Positions 12,071 to 25,984 of a stretch of DNA of 64,000 nt are shown here, one piece after another; position 1 is the stretch's first letter, and every line of letters starts with the position of its first letter. The DNA lies in contig BGZK01000891.1 in NCBI GenBank assembly GCA_005406025.1, positions 62,001-126,000 on the forward strand. The letters run 5' to 3'. The DNA comes from Eumeta japonica. Lineage: Eukaryota > Arthropoda > Insecta > Lepidoptera > Psychidae. Under the pieces are notes generated by a model. It was not told the origin of the DNA and made no database searches. It worked only from the letters and a program-made list of their open reading frames with translations. The position numbers and the translations under genes are program-made.

Positions 12071-14133
12071 CTTAAATATCCCTAATGACCTATAGACATC
12101 ATTAGAAAAATGGTAACAGTAGACACGTAAAGCCCTAAGACGTCAAGATGTGATAAAACTCGATTTTCTAAAATCGAACTAAACACAGTGTCGTTACAAT
12201 TTATGAAATTTTTTCAATATTCATAGCGGAGAGTTAAAAAGTAGAATAGGTGAAATAGAAGGATAGTAGGACGCTCGGCAAAACGGATGACTTTATCGAG
12301 ATCGGTTATCTTTTTCAGGTGGTTTAGACAGACGAGTATAAAATATTTCGGCAACGTTGTCGTAACGACTTTGTCTATGTGTGTGTTGTGTTGATAGTGG
12401 TAGTATGTCGCCACCCCTTTTGTATAATATTCTATCTGATAGGTTAAGAATTCATCAAGAGTGAAAATAAAATAGTTTTCTCTTTAAAAACATCCCGTGT
12501 GAATATTATGGATGTATTTAAAGAAAATTGTTACTTTTTTATTATTTTCTAAGAACGGCTGTGCTGTTAGATACAAATTAAGTAGATAATTAAGTGGATT
12601 GCATAATACTTATATTGATAAAATAATAGAAATAAACAGAATGTAAAAACGGAATCAAAGAGAAATTAGCAAATCCTCAAGGATTATTATTTAAATAACG
12701 ATTCAAGTTCTATGCCTTATACATAAGTGTGTACACGTATAATGGATGTGTTGAGTTTTAGTAGCATTTTATAATGCAGTCATTGATTTCGAGATGTGTC
12801 TAAATTGCGACTACCCCAAACATAATGACCACTAAACTACTAATAGTTTACCCGAACTACTACTAATACCGGCAAATCGGAAAGTCGAACGTGTAAGCGC
12901 AAACGTTGATCGCGCATAACAAATCCGGCTTTCTCGGATGCGACCACAAAGCAGCGGTTCGTGAATTCATTAACATGAGTGATAAGTGCCCGCACAGCAT
13001 AAGGCCTTTCGCACACCGAGCGAGACGTGTGATGTTCCGTTGAAGTGTATACTTCACTAAATACGATTTGCACGTATGTAAGCCGGCTAAATAAAAAATG
13101 AGTATTTACGAAGAGCTGGGTGCTTCACGAGGTACTCCTCATTTTAGCAAGTACCTTACAAGTATATTAGCAAGTTATAATGTGGCTTGAGTGTGTTTTT
13201 TGTTACTTAACATCGCTCAAATTTTATGGAACGTGACAGTAACGGGGTTTAATATTTCCAATAACTGTATAATGATATTTGTAATCACGTGGAATGAAAT
13301 GAAAAATGATTTTCGATTGCCAACGTTACGTAGTCTGTAATAAACGAATGTAAAAGACAAAAGTCTCTATCTGTCCGGTAAAACTAGTGCAATAGAACAA
13401 TTAATACAATTTTCTTGAATATTTTTTAATGCTTTTGCTTCAAGTTTTTTGAAATTTGCAATTAGACTGCCAGGATGTTCAACACTCTTTTTATTTAGAA
13501 AAATTCACAGTACTTTTGGATCATATTTTTCGTTTGTACTAATAATAATAGCTTGCTCTACAAAATTTTGTCGGATATGTAATACATGTTTAATATATTA
13601 TATATTCGACTAAATTTTTCTTAATAATCTCTATGATTTCATATGCGATCATTTTGATGACAAATAAAAGTAATAATATTATTATGTAATTCAATTCAAA
13701 CTACTATTTTGCTATTTTAAATGAAATTATATTTTCCTATGTATATGGTCAAATTTTCAACAATCTATTAAAGGTTACATTCATTTTTGAATAGCGAACT
13801 TCTGTAGAATCGTGTGTGTTTTATTGTGATTACATTGAACATTTGACTACAAAAGCCCTTTAATAAGTTTACATATTAACTGCTTGTTACGCCCGGTTTT
13901 TGTCACCCAACTGCTAATGTTTACGCTCCCACAATGTTCTTACTCCAGGTTAAGAGGCTTGACCTTATACATCCTTACCCTTATCGGTCCGCACTCACCC
14001 AGTGCCGATTAGGACTGCTGAAAATTGCTGTCTCCAATACGGTAACAACGTTCATTAATGACATCTTATCGTGCCCCCAGAGGCGCGGAACGAGAGGTTA
14101 AATATTTTTTTATTGAACTTTATAGCAAGCGAT
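12071..14133. other. AT-rich DNA with one G+C-richer island
   Basis: No gene supported. The island at about 12840-13075 is open in two overlapping minus-strand frames of 77 and 64 codons, but neither shows a recognisable protein. It may be a repeat or a regulatory island. 13190-13850 is very AT-rich and empty. Confidence 0.45.
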
Positions 14134-14330
14134 CAGAGAATAAGGTGGTCACCGCCGATCATGGATCCCGCAATCCAAAAGGAGCCAACAGTGAGTTGCT
14201 TCTGTGGGATTGCCTCTTAGGAGGGAATGAGCTATCTGGTGGTAGTTAAGAATGGACTAAAGGAGAGGGGAATAGACCGATGGGGAGATATTGTTTACTT
14301 TATGAATTTGAAAAAAAAATAATTTAATTG
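14134..14330 (-). repeat. Interspersed repeat, family R1w, copy D
   Basis: On the minus strand the order GCAACTCACTG, GATTGCGGGAT, CCATGATC, GGTGACCACCTTA follows the same landmarks as the other R1w copies. It lacks the A-rich end and the upstream block, so it is a divergent fragment. Confidence 0.5.
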
Positions 14331-14724
14331 GTACCTATTTATTCGATCCATAAGCTATTCTACGTTTCGCATTACACTTTTTTTACTTTACACTAATCAG
14401 ATTGTCCACAAGACTCTTCTTCATCACACCCTATTGTCACGCAAAACTAATTGGCGTTATCTTGTGTACCGATATGTGGTGCACCGCCGCGACCGCGACA
14501 GTGTCGAGATCGGCTGTGCCCAGATTTTGCTTGATATATAATAATATTCCGCTAAGACTCTTTCGACAAACATTGACGCCTCTATTGAATTAATCCGTTA
14601 TGCCCCTTTATCAGTTAGTTCGATTTATGCTGCACTTTATATTCAAATAGAGCGATAATTAATGAAGTGATTATTTTAGGCAACTTGTATGTAACAGAAC
14701 TGTTACATTTTCCTTTGTTTCCAG

Positions 14725-14742
14725 GTGTGTGTGTGTGTGTGT
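14725..14742. repeat. (GT)9 microsatellite
   Basis: Uninterrupted GT dinucleotides, directly visible. Confidence 0.9.
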
Positions 14743-15879
14743 ACAAATCCTTATTTTCAACTCCGCACCTACGCGCTGGGCGGTCCCTTCGAAACGCACC
14801 CTTTCCCAACTTTTTAATAATGTAAAATGGAAAAGTTTGTTCTTGCAACCCTCGTAATTAGAAAATGGACGCCGAGCACCGTGTTGTCATCTCAAAAATG
14901 TTCGTGTTTTACGTCCGGCCCGGGTGCGATTATGCGTCGCAGCGGAACTAATTACTCTACGCGACGTCTGAGGATATTTCAAACGCATCAAATTAAATCT
15001 TCAACGGGTTAAATATGGTTTCGAGATTAGCACGAATCAGAATCTGATTATCCTCCATGTGAATTATCTCTTTGCCGATAGCGATCTGTGTACAATATAT
15101 ATAAAAAAAATGACAGACCCTTTTTCTCGCTGAATCAAAACAATCAAAAATTCGTCATCCGCTAAGTTAATAAATTACATTAATTAGATCCCGGCAGAGA
15201 ACTTACAGTAATTTTACTTATTAAGTAAATAATTGATAAGGCGCAAAATAAATGGAATTTGAAATTAACTATAGGCCGGGATAAAATATCGACGTATATT
15301 CGTATTAATTACAATCAAAATGGTACCGTAAAATGCACTTTAATCGGAAAGTTTGAATGATTTAAAAGAAAACGGAAGACGTAAGCGCACCATTTATAGC
15401 GAGTGCGATACAAAACGATCTTCTCGTTCGATAGTCGATGTTCTTTGATTTCTTCAAATTGAGCGGAATACAAATAACTGTGACTGTTTGAAATTAGGCG
15501 AGATCCAAGAAATGCACAAATTTCGTGCAGTAAAGGCATGCAATGTTTGCACAGCGAGCTATATTTTTACTACGGTGACTATGTATAGCAAACACTTTGG
15601 AACACTTTGGTATTAACTTTATAGAGACTGAACTTATTTTTTCATTTTTCTCACAAATTGAAGTATTTACTGTCATATTTTTATTATATCGTGCATATAT
15701 CACACGACAGCAGTAATAGATATCTTCATTACAAGGGCTTCCGCACAATTTAATTTAAAAATTGGTGCTCATACAAATCCAGAAAAAATCCGACCCTCCC
15801 ACGCAATTATAGCACTCGAACACCCTCCGTCAGACTGGAATTGAATATGATCGAAGCGACATCCCGTGCGATCGCCGAG
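14743..15879. other. Mixed-composition DNA without a recognised gene
   Basis: A G+C-richer patch at about 14860-15000 holds a 61-codon plus-strand frame with no recognisable motif. A perfect 10-bp direct duplication (AACACTTTGG twice) lies at about 15590-15610. The rest is AT-rich. Confidence 0.4.
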
Positions 15880-16045
15880 TTTGACAAATGATAAAAATTG
15901 GCAAAGGAAACCGGCGCGGCGATCAATCAAGCCGGATCGCCGCCGCGCCGCGCCCGCGCCTTATGGCTCATTTCCGATCATCGTCCTTGCGAACTCCCGC
16001 GGGTGAAGGTTTAAAATAGATTGTCGTGAGTGAGGTCAAGGCCGA
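15880..16045. promoter_or_regulatory. G+C-rich island, candidate regulatory element
   Basis: A sharply bounded G+C-rich block (GGCGCGGCGATC, CGCCGCCGCGCCGCG) in AT-rich flanks, with no long open frame, followed by TTTAATTAACGG. In insects such islands in gene-poor DNA are often conserved non-coding elements. Function is inference only. Confidence 0.25.
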
Positions 16046-16310
16046 GGGGCTAAATTTAATTAACGGTTTGACCCGTCTCCTTTTTTAACGGTGATAAGAT
16101 TTTTTTCGTGTTACAACGAGTTCACGTTGGAACGATTCGATGTCGACTCAAATTGATGTCGTTATTGTAACAAAGGACGTGACTGTACATAAACCTTGAT
16201 AGGATCAACTTGAGAGTGAATTTTTACAACCTTTTCAAGTAACTGAAATGTCCACACTGGTCTGGAGACAAAATCATTGCACATATCCAAGGACACTGGA
16301 TCATCGCCGT

Positions 16311-16340
16311 TCATTTCCGGTCGTTTCATTTCCGGTCGTT
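16311..16340. repeat. Tandem 15-bp duplication
   Basis: TCATTTCCGGTCGTT occurs twice head to tail, exactly. Confidence 0.9.
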
Positions 16341-19300
16341 TCCAGTGATGGATGTTGACCGGCTTTTCATAAAAAATATCGAGGTCACTTTAACATGTTG
16401 TCTTAAAAATTTAATGTAGCCTTAAAATAGAACCGTTTTGTATCTTTTAAATCGTGTAAACGCTTAAACCACGTTTATATTGCGGGATTTGCATATTATT
16501 TAACTTAATATATATCGTTATTTAAGACCTATATTACACCGTTAATTTAAAAAAAAATCATATTCAGCAAAAATATGCCTAATGAACGAAAAGCTATTAA
16601 TTAAAAACTTTAATTTGTTTGCCTTGCTAATAAATATAGCTATGTAATATTTAGGAAGACAATAGATTTAATTTACCTTTTTTATTATAGTAATACATAC
16701 AAAATGGTTTCTTCTTTTTAATTTTAGAGACAAGGGTCCTTAGTACTTTTGAAAACAATCAAGAACAATTTTAACAAAAAATTAAATTATTCTTAGAAAA
16801 AACTTATAGCCATTTTTCTTAAATACAGATAAGGAATTGTTTAGTAGCAATAAAGACAACATAATAAACTAACACCGTTTGCAATACCTGCACAGGTTAT
16901 AACAAATATTTCCCAAAGCAGCTGTGAATATATCTTTTCTGAGAATAGAGTATAAGACGACTGCCCCAGCGCCAAGTCACGTGTTGTAAATGATGAATCT
17001 CGTACAATATGCACGTTCAATCAAAACAAACTCCTCTATTTATATTTTCGCAAAAAGTATTTGTACGCAGATGCGCGCCATTTATTCATTCGATAAATGA
17101 ATTTCAATGTTTTCACGACATGTCAGCTAATTGCTCATGTCTGAGTTTTATATATTTTTAGGCAGTCAGTTTTGAAACATCTATTAGTGTGCCTTCTGAG
17201 TCAATAAATCATTAGAAACTAAGTTCACCCACAAGGTCTACGGCTGGTATTTTGAATCATAAAGCTTTTTCATTTCACGTTGAAGAATCAAATTCGAAAA
17301 AAATAAAGAAAGAGAATAATTATTCAGAGAATAGATATTCAGACATATTACGATTTGTGGTTAACAATTTGGTTTTATTTAAATTCTAGTTTAAAAAACG
17401 ATATAAAATAGTCATTAGTATAAAAATAACAAGGTATTTCGTTCATTAGCTCCTTATATAGGAGAATTATATATTCTTTTATCTTAAACATATAAGTTTA
17501 TTTCTAAGGTTCTACTACAGGATTATTGTTTGTCTGATCGGCAGTTAAAACCTACAGTACGTACCAGTATAGGAAGTTGGACGACTCGAGGCGAAGTCTT
17601 TTGTAGACGATATATATTCTAAGACTATTTTTTTAATTGCCTACGTTCTTCATCATTTATTTTTAGATTTTCATAACTTACAACGCTCAGTGAAGGGGAA
17701 GGGTGACCTCTAGTTTTGCATACATACTCAATTTAATATTCTAAAAAATCTGTTTCCACGTTACTAATGTTGTATAATTTCTAAGGAGCTTTTCCAAGTG
17801 ATGCAACATGTATGTGTTTATGTTTGAAGACAAACAATGCGCGGAATTACAAAACGAGGGCCCTTTGTTGTCGGCCGCCCGCTCACGCGACGCGGCGGCC
17901 CCGAGCGAGTATTATTATTTTTACGAATACTCCACAAAATATAATCGTAATCCTTGCTTTATTGTGGCTAGATTATTTCTCAGCATGTGAGGGGCTTGTC
18001 GTTATGAATTTCAGAGGTCGGTGTAGTGGATATTATTTGTTAGTCATAATGAAAATTGAAGAATTTAGTGACAATTTATATTTGTGGGTGACGAAGCAAT
18101 AGGTGCCTAATGGTTTTCAACGATTAGGAAAAAACAGTTTATTATTTATTATATAATTTGCGCTACATGGCGAGTCCCTTTAGACATATTCCAGAGAATT
18201 CATATAGTCTCTACACACATGGCGGTGATATTCCAAAGGAGTTGTATAAAAAACCTGCTTGTATATGTATAAATAAAATAATACATTTATAGCTTTCTGA
18301 AATACTCTCCTTCATATTTAGTAGACATTAACATTGATCAGAAGGATTTTTCGAAATATAAGGATCTGAGGGCATGTTTTCTGTCTATTGGTTAGAAGCT
18401 ATTCTAATCTCATCTGAATTCCTAAATGTCAAATAGGAATCCACAAAAAATTAGAAAAGGTTAACAAAAATCGATGATTTGAGAAGAGATATGTCAAATC
18501 TTTTATTAAACCATTGATTTTTGGTAAAATAAAGATATATCACGCTGCAACATCCAGAATATGTGCGAGACGGATGATAACAATTTTTCAAAATCTAAAT
18601 ATTACTTATTCTCCATCACCACGTTTGACAAAATTTAATCATCATACGAGAGAATAAGATTTTCGTCAATTTGCCTCAAAATTGTATTGAGAGCACCAAT
18701 ACAATTTCGAGGTAGGGCACCGGTTTGATATTAACTCGTTTTGTTCTTCAAGTGATATTGTACAAACCTGACCCGCCTGAAAAAAGACGCAATGATTGTT
18801 TTACATGCGTTTTTCATACCTTTCGATTTTGTTAGCTGCTGTCCTCGTATACCATTCACAACACTGTTTCTTCTACTGTTATGTTGTCGCGAACAGCATT
18901 TGATCGATTGTAAACATGTATTTACAAGACTTACTGGAACAAATCCACGCGTTCTTCTTGCTGTTTTGTCGTGAGTTTAGGATGAATTCAGCGATAAAAA
19001 TATTTTTCCAATTGTAAACTATTTTGATTTTTTTTTATTTACGTATACCAATTTCCATTACATTTAATCTCGAGTCGTATCTTTGCGAACTATTTCATGG
19101 AAAGAAAATCGACGATAACAATAATTAAATGTACCAGCGCTTCAGTGTGGTCAGACGTAGTGCTTGTCTTTCAAAGACAAACAGATCTTCAAGCAAAATA
19201 CAACTTTTGAAAACATAAAATTGAAATTCAATTTATAATAAAAAACAGCTGACAGGCGATCTGCATATACATAAACATATATATAAAAATTTGCTTGCAC

Positions 19301-20579
19301 AAGTAATTTTCAGTATTATTTTCCTCATCCGTAATTTAATCCTCTTTATATTTGTTATTCATCTGGCGTAAAATTGAATTTTCAGCACTAACCGGTCGCT
19401 CTGAATTGAAAATTCCTAGAAACGGACTATTTGACTATTTCAAAATCGCGTAATTGGTCATTAATAATTAACTCAATTTGCTTGTGTTAGTTTCAGTTCG
19501 TTCTGAATAATCAAATAATGAAAATCAAATTGTGTCGCTGACTGTACTACCCAGTCAAACAGACGCCCCCTGATTACACAGCCTTCTTGGAATGAGTTTG
19601 TGTTAGCATAAATGTTAATGCTTATAAGAAGGTTTCGCTAAAAAAGAAATTGTCGTTTTCTCTAAAAAAAAGTTGGATATATTTTAGTAAAACTGTTTGA
19701 GAAAACTCCTCATTACGTTTGAAATGATCCAAGAAAAATGATTTAGCTCTTCTGAATTTGTTACTCGAGTATAGTACAGTTAAGCGTGTTGAAACGAACG
19801 AATCTAAATAAATTTTCACTTTGCGTCATTAGTGCTAAATCCATTATGCACCCGTTTTCTAAACTGTGACAAAATTTATTATAACGCTTAAAAATAATCT
19901 ATTCTCACTAAAGGCAAATGCCATAGACATGAGAAGATATTTAAATGGCAAAAAGCTAAAATAGTCATCCGTATCATACAGAACACCCAATTTGTCACGC
20001 TTACAAATTACCTCTTTTCATTTCCAGTTAAGCGTGTATGGTATGCCGAGCTAATTTGTATTTAATTTTATTGAATGAATTCGTTTTATTTTTGATAGTT
20101 GAAGGTTGTATTCCCTCGATAGAGAAAATTTTTTCGGTCAAATGAGTTTCGATGATAGTGCTAAGATAACCAACTCTTCTTGTGTCGCATTTTAATACTC
20201 TTGCCGCTGCTGTTACCTGAGGATAATTAAATATCGTTTTGATTAATTTTGGATTACCTATAATTTACATAGTTTGGTTTGATATGCGTTGCTCCATATT
20301 TAATTAGTTACGTAAAGTGTGGTTTTACTAGAGAATTATAGACTGTCATTCATTTTTTCTGGCGTACGCATCGATGGCACCTAGGAGGGTCGTTAGTGTT
20401 AATATTTTTTATGTCCGTATTCCAATAGTCAGTCCACTGTCTCTGGGTAGCCTAGATATTGTTCCATGATCTTTTTTTATATTAGCATGCAGTTTATGAT
20501 TAAGAGCGTACGTACAAGTAAAAGTTTGTTATTAGATTTACAGAAAACGAAGGTAATTTTCAGAATTTCATATATGGAA
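16341..20579. other. AT-rich DNA, no gene recognised
   Basis: A short G+C-rich patch lies at 17855-17910 (CGGCCGCCCGCTCACGCGAC). A hairpin with 11-bp arms lies at 18679-18707. No frame reaches 100 codons and none has a recognisable domain. Confidence 0.5.
18679..18707. repeat. Small perfect hairpin
   Basis: AAATTGTATTG and its reverse complement are separated by a 7-base loop (18690-18696). Confidence 0.75.
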
Positions 20580-20702
20580 GATCCAAAGTAGAATAGACGT
20601 GTATCATTGACACATAATGTAACCATGTAGACCTAAGTCATTGATGCTATTGACGTGAATCAAGAATAGTTTAGGACCCAAAATTGAACCTTGATAGACT
20701 CC
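20580..20702 (-). pseudogene. Non-LTR retrotransposon reverse transcriptase fragment
   Basis: On the minus strand the frame reads GVYQGSILGPKLFLI, then a short INDLG segment, which is the conserved block before the catalytic motif of LINE reverse transcriptases (Jockey/CR1-like). The following catalytic region needs a frameshift and reads NDTRLFYFGSS, so the expected YADD core has lost its first residues. Stops and frameshifts follow. Only about 40 codons can be read; the rest of the protein is missing. This is a dead, 5'- and 3'-truncated copy. Confidence 0.75.
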
Positions 20703-21084
20703 GAAGGGTAATGATCAGTAATTGCTTTGTTGTTTGCTAATAGTCACAACTTTTGGCTTATAATTTTATACATTAAAACGTCCTATTGTCGTTCAAATTA
20801 TTAATATCAAATTACGTATTGATAAAGTTCATTACAAATAAAGTTATATTTTCGTTTCAATGAAATTACATGTATGCTAATGACTAAGAGTACAGGCTCA
20901 AAGTAACTTTGAAAAGTAATTCAATGTTTAATGAAACGCTGTGATAGCAGTGTACTGGAAAAAAAGACAGTATCGGTCGAATCTTATTAATTTATTAAAT
21001 TACTAGGCTTTTATTTGTTTACGAACGTCTAAGGAATAAAATATTTGTTACTCCACAAATTTATTAACGTAGTCTGTCTTTTTT

Positions 21085-21815
21085 AGAAAAAAAATCGGTC
21101 AAAAGCGAGTAGAACTCTCACACTGACGGTTCCGTACAAACTTAATTACGTATGTAGATATTTTATCCATCAACAACTTCAATGATTTTTGGCTTTTTTG
21201 GGTACCCTTACTGACACAATATTGGTCCATCGAAACTAAAACGTTTGCTTTTTCTTTTCAAAAAAGTTTTCGATTTTTTTTTATTAATTCGAATTTTAGA
21301 AAAGCAAAAGTTTTCGTAGCGTCTAGTTAAAAACCGTTTTCACATATATTGGTCTTTAATGCGGTCCATATCAAGTTTGCAATCATGAGAACATTTTTTC
21401 ATATAATATAATTAAAAATCATTAATTTTCAAGCTTTTTCCTATACTTGCGCTGTGGATCTTTTTTCTTGTAAAAATTTATGATTCTATGTCATTGGGAA
21501 GTATCCTATAAATTTTGATTTATTTGCGAATTTCGGAAATTTTATGCATAAATGACCTTATTTTAGTTGTAATTTTTATTACTTTAACTTAAAAGCTTGA
21601 TTTTTTACAGCTTTAAGGGATTGCCGACATATCTATTTGCTTGACGTCAAATATGTATTTGATGTTAATCATTAATAAATATTATCGAAACTAACATTTT
21701 AACTCGATGTCTCCTTGCGTCCCTAATAAAAAGGGTGTAGACAGACAGACGAACAGACGGAGTACGAAGTGACTTTATTCGGGTTTCTGTTTTTATGGGT
21801 AGGGTACCTCAAAAA
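21085..21815 (+). repeat. Interspersed repeat, family R3w, copy 1
   Basis: Starts near AAAGCGAGTAGAACTC with GGTTCCGTACAAACTTAATT at 21128 and ends near a GACAGACAGACGAACAGACGG-type tract (21740-21761) and a GGTAGGGTACCTCAAAAA tail. The same opening words recur at 54207, and the internal AAGCTTGATTTTTTACAGCTT block (21592-21612) recurs at 55367-55387. I recall the GGGTTCCGTAC opening and the GACAGACGGACAG tail as hallmarks of a very abundant lepidopteran repeat. It is non-coding. Confidence 0.6.
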
Positions 21816-21891
21816 ATATATTACATATAAAATGTAGTTTCTAACTATGCCCTTTTCGATAACTTATTACGTGTAAACAAACAGACACACA

Positions 21892-22429
21892 CAAGCGTTT
21901 CGAGCGTATCTCCACCGCTTTAAGCATGATGATTCACTGGAGTGCCCGTTCTGCCCAGGAGTAATTGAGGATGTAGAACACGGTTTCTTTGAATGTCCAC
22001 GTTTTAGCTAAAAGCGAGAAGAATTGAAGATGGTACTAAACCAGAACATTCAACCAGAGACCATCGTCGATGCTATGTTAACATCAGAAGCTTCCTGGAA
22101 CGCCACTAGCACATTTTCAGCGTAAGTCCTCATAGATTTGCGATCCATAGAAAGAAGAAGAGCGAATGACGCTAACTAGATGAAAATAAAAATAACATCT
22201 TAGCTACCAAAAGATAAAACAGTAGCTAGACCCTCTCCCTACGAGGTAATGCCTTCGGTGGCTTCCGTAAGGATCAGAGGCTAGAGATAAGGAGAAGTTT
22301 AATCGGTATTAGCATTAACAAGTCACCAAGTTAATGTTCGACTACATGCCCAGACACAACACCTACACCTGGGATGCGTAAATGCATTTATCACAACTCC
22401 TTATAAAAAAAAAATAATAAAAAAAAAAC
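21892..22429 (+). mobile_element. 3' end of an R1/I-type non-LTR retrotransposon with poly(A) tail
   Basis: The frame from 21892 reads AFRAYLHRFKHDDSLECPFC and continues to a CX2CX8HX4C zinc-knuckle-like motif (Cys codons 21943, 21952, His 21979, Cys 21994), the C-terminal signature of ORF2 in R1/TRAS/I-type LINEs. Two in-frame TAA stops (22009-22011, 22123-22125) interrupt it before the natural-looking TAG at 22177-22179. About 225 bases of 3' UTR follow, then an A-rich tail at about 22404-22429. It is a 5'-truncated dead insertion, as is typical of LINE retroposition. It is a different LINE type from the reverse transcriptase fragment at 20580. Confidence 0.85.
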
Positions 22430-22476
22430 ACCCACGCACAAACACACACACACACACAAACACACATAATATATAT
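22430..22476. repeat. CA-rich microsatellite behind the LINE tail
   Basis: Imperfect CA repeats and a short TA run directly follow the poly(A) tail, a common place for microsatellite birth. Confidence 0.8.
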
Positions 22477-25400
22477 ATGTTGCATATTCTCTGACAAGAA
22501 ATGTCAATTGTGTAAAAAAAATGATGTGGCATAACAACTAATCTTCTTTGCGATTTACTGATTGGTTTCATCGCTATCGGCCTGACGCACCTCAGTGCCG
22601 GATACGTAATATACAGGCCAAGGAACATCATTACTGGTTTTGTTTATCGTTATTAAAGCTTTGCCCCTAATAAGAATATGTCATCCCATAAAACCCGGCC
22701 CGGTTCTTATTGAAACCGCTTCTTACGCACCAAAATTATAAATTTTAATCAGGAAAAAAGAACTATGACCAGGCAGGTTTCTCAATCCCAATCTCGGCGC
22801 TGAGTGACGCGCGCTCGTGTAAAAAGCTCCGACGCATTAAGCGCTCGAAGTTAACACAGATGTTCCATTATCGGGGTTCATTGGAACTTACGAAATTGCA
22901 AGAACAATTTATTGTTCGCAACTTCAGCAACAGCTCCATCTAGAGCACCGCCTTTGACGTCAGATTTTTTGGTAAATAATAAGCTGCTATAAGGTATTCG
23001 TATGTAATCTCACATTTTTACACCAACGACCTACTAAATGTGTTTGTATAGTAAGATGAAATGATTTGAAATTTCCATCAATCACTTTAAAAATATCGAT
23101 AGCGGTATAATATTTCCCGTAACGGTACGATCATGTAATCGTTCTACTGCTCACGCGTCCGAATTCACATTTTATCTGTTCCCACTCGCTAACTCCTGCC
23201 CCCTATTTTACTAAAGTTGTCGGACTTGAAAATGAATACACTACCTCTAGGTCTATTCCTATTTAAAAAGAGTGTCTTGACAAAACCATTAAAATAAGTC
23301 ACCTAAGCAATAGATAAATCGATTTTCGATGATTGTCATAGTCCAGAACGGCTTTTCAATATTCAAGTGAATTTGAATTCACATTTTAAAAAATATTCAA
23401 TGTGGAGTGTTGTACACGTGTTGTAATGTACTGTACACTTATTAAAAGTTACATTGAGTTGATAACCGGCTTGGAAACACAAGAAAAAGAAAAACAAACG
23501 ACAACTCATAGAATTTTGTTCAGACTTAGTATTTTAAATATCATACTTTAAATTATTAATTAGACGTTGAAACATATTTCATTTAAATAATCAGTAATAC
23601 AATATTCAACTATTTACGACCTTAAACTTAAATACACTTTTTTTTGTTGTTTAACTCTATTATTCCCTCAGTAGGTTTGTCATAAAAACTCTCACTATAA
23701 GTATATACTTACGTACATATGTACGTAAGACAAAAGAATGCGGAAATATTTTGCCGAGACCGTGGACCCAATCCAGAACAGTGTCACGTAACGCTTTATT
23801 CTGTTCCCTCTGCTTCGCGATTATCACCAAGCTAATCCGAATTCGTGTAATAAAAAGGAAATTAATTCTCGGAACAGGTTATACAATGAATACCTTAATT
23901 AATATTTGCGCTAACGATGAAATATGTAAAACAAACTTTAATAAGTATGTTCTCGAAATATATTCATTCAATTATGTTATTCATGAGAATTGATCGACTC
24001 AATTAGTAGTAATAAGGGCTTTTCGACTATAATTTACTGCGTTAAAATGCTGACTGTAGGCGCATGACTGACGAGATTTTAATTTAAGTCAAATTAAACC
24101 GTTTGCCGCGTGTCTCGCAAAGCACGCTAAGAGAGAAGTAAAGCGCGGCTTTCGACGAGAAATAGACATTTCACGAAACGTTTTTTAGGTCCCACTTGAG
24201 GCGGAAGCGACCCCAACGTGACACGAGAGTTGCAGCCGGCGATTTACCTAGAATTTATGTGTAAATTGGTGTTTCGTAATGTTTCACACCCTCTAAATTA
24301 CATGACTGCGATTTCATTTCTTTCAGCAAAGCATAAGTTAGGGATGCATTTTTTTTTCTTATTTTTTCATTTAGTTCACTCATTGTTGGCTTGAAGCTAT
24401 CACAGAGAACCAATAATTTTGATCAAAAAGCGAGATTTCAAGTGCCGTTAATTCAAATTCATTTTTTTCTCAAATTCAAATTATCTTCATTTCATAGGTT
24501 ACATATATAACACTTGAAATATGTCATAAAATTAAAGGAATTTACAGATTTTTAATTATTTGAATTTACACGTTCTTTAATTATAAAATTTACAGGTTTT
24601 AATAATATCATTTTTTTTAATATTGTTTTAATTATTAAAGAATTTGATATTATTGTTTTCCATTTCAAATGCTTGACAGAAAGTAAAATCCTTGCTATTT
24701 GATCTACTTCTAAAAAAAATTTTAGAATATTGGTAGATCTTTATGGAATGGAAATGTGTTGTGATTTGTTTAAAAAGTTGGTGGTGAATTTTGTTTAAGC
24801 TGTCATCCCCGGACGTTATTATCGCACAAGTGACGTAACGCCGTTCGCGGCCCCCAACCTACACCGGGCCAGAGTGGATATAAATTCCCACGTCTTCCAT
24901 CTGAAGTAAAACGTTGTAAGAATTGGGCTATTAAAATTAAATACACCCACATGCTTGTATTAATATAATACACCCAATGAGATTCACAGTTTTTTGGTAA
25001 TATAATATTTTTAAAAATACTTAAGTGCAAGTCAGACATGCATGAAGAGGAATCTGTATTATTATAATACCAGTTAAGTATGTTTTTATATATCCTAAAT
25101 TTCTTACTGAAAACTAAAAAGTCTGTAAAAATTTTAGAGATATAAATTTTTATATTTTCGATTCTTTCAAAGTATGAATGAAGATCTAAGTTCAGCATCG
25201 CTTTTTACACAATTTAGACTGAAGAGTTTCGGAGATAAGAAAAAAATGTTCGATTTTTGTTTGTTGTCTTTATTATTTATTAAATTGGGCACTCTAAATA
25301 GCTAATAAAACATATTTGAATTTCTTATAACAAGCGTGTTTCTTTGATGTTTCACCTATCGTACCTACTCGTTGAAAGTTATTTTTATTGTTAGTTTACC

Positions 25401-25984
25401 CCTTAAAATTAACCCTCAAAACCAGATAGTCCATTTTCGTTAGATGTGTGTAATTATCAAATTGCATCCTTTTTCTTTGTCTACATTTGAGGATTACATG
25501 CTATGACAGACAGATATGAGAGTAATTTATTTTCATATATAATTTATAATAATATGAAAGTACTTAAATAATAAAAGGTTCCGCTTTTTTCATCGAATAT
25601 GCAAAATCTTAAACGGCAAGAACTTTCAAGCTATCATCGAAACTAATTTGTATATTATTAATATTTCGTGCTTTAAGTAACGTAAGAAATAAACGAAATA
25701 TGTATAATTCCGAACAAAATACAACGATCATCAGTCTTTCTATAGTAAAACTGGGACTTTATACGGAAATTCATTGCTAACGTATTCATTAGTAGAGCTT
25801 AATTACTAAGCGAATCATTAAAAGCTGCAGCATATAGAGCCTGTGTACCAATTACCGGTTTCCTAATTAAGTGGTCCTCTCCTATTGGGCACACAGGTGC
25901 TGTCGAATGCGTTATTTTATATACTTAATGTTATTGCTTAGCACAATATTATAATAAAAAGGATTTGAGATTGAAAATATCGAA
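22477..25984. other. Mostly AT-rich DNA, no gene recognised
   Basis: G+C-richer patches at about 22680-22970 and 24090-24250 have no convincing frame. A 22-bp perfect palindrome lies at 23708-23729. A 131-codon minus-strand frame at 24803-25198 crosses an AT-rich stretch and has no domain I recognise; its G+C-richer end (24800-24900) may be part of a repeat. Confidence 0.45.
23708..23729. repeat. 22-bp perfect palindrome
   Basis: CTTACGTACAT is followed directly by its reverse complement, with no spacer. Confidence 0.85.

Noticed and set aside
12840..13075. Host coding exon in two overlapping minus-strand frames
   Set aside because: No recognisable protein and no splice sites I can defend; more likely a repeat or non-coding island.
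24803..25198. 131-codon minus-strand open frame
   Set aside because: Mostly AT-background residues (Ile, Tyr, Phe, Lys, Asn) with a G+C-rich end; no domain, no signal, and no splice context that I can support.
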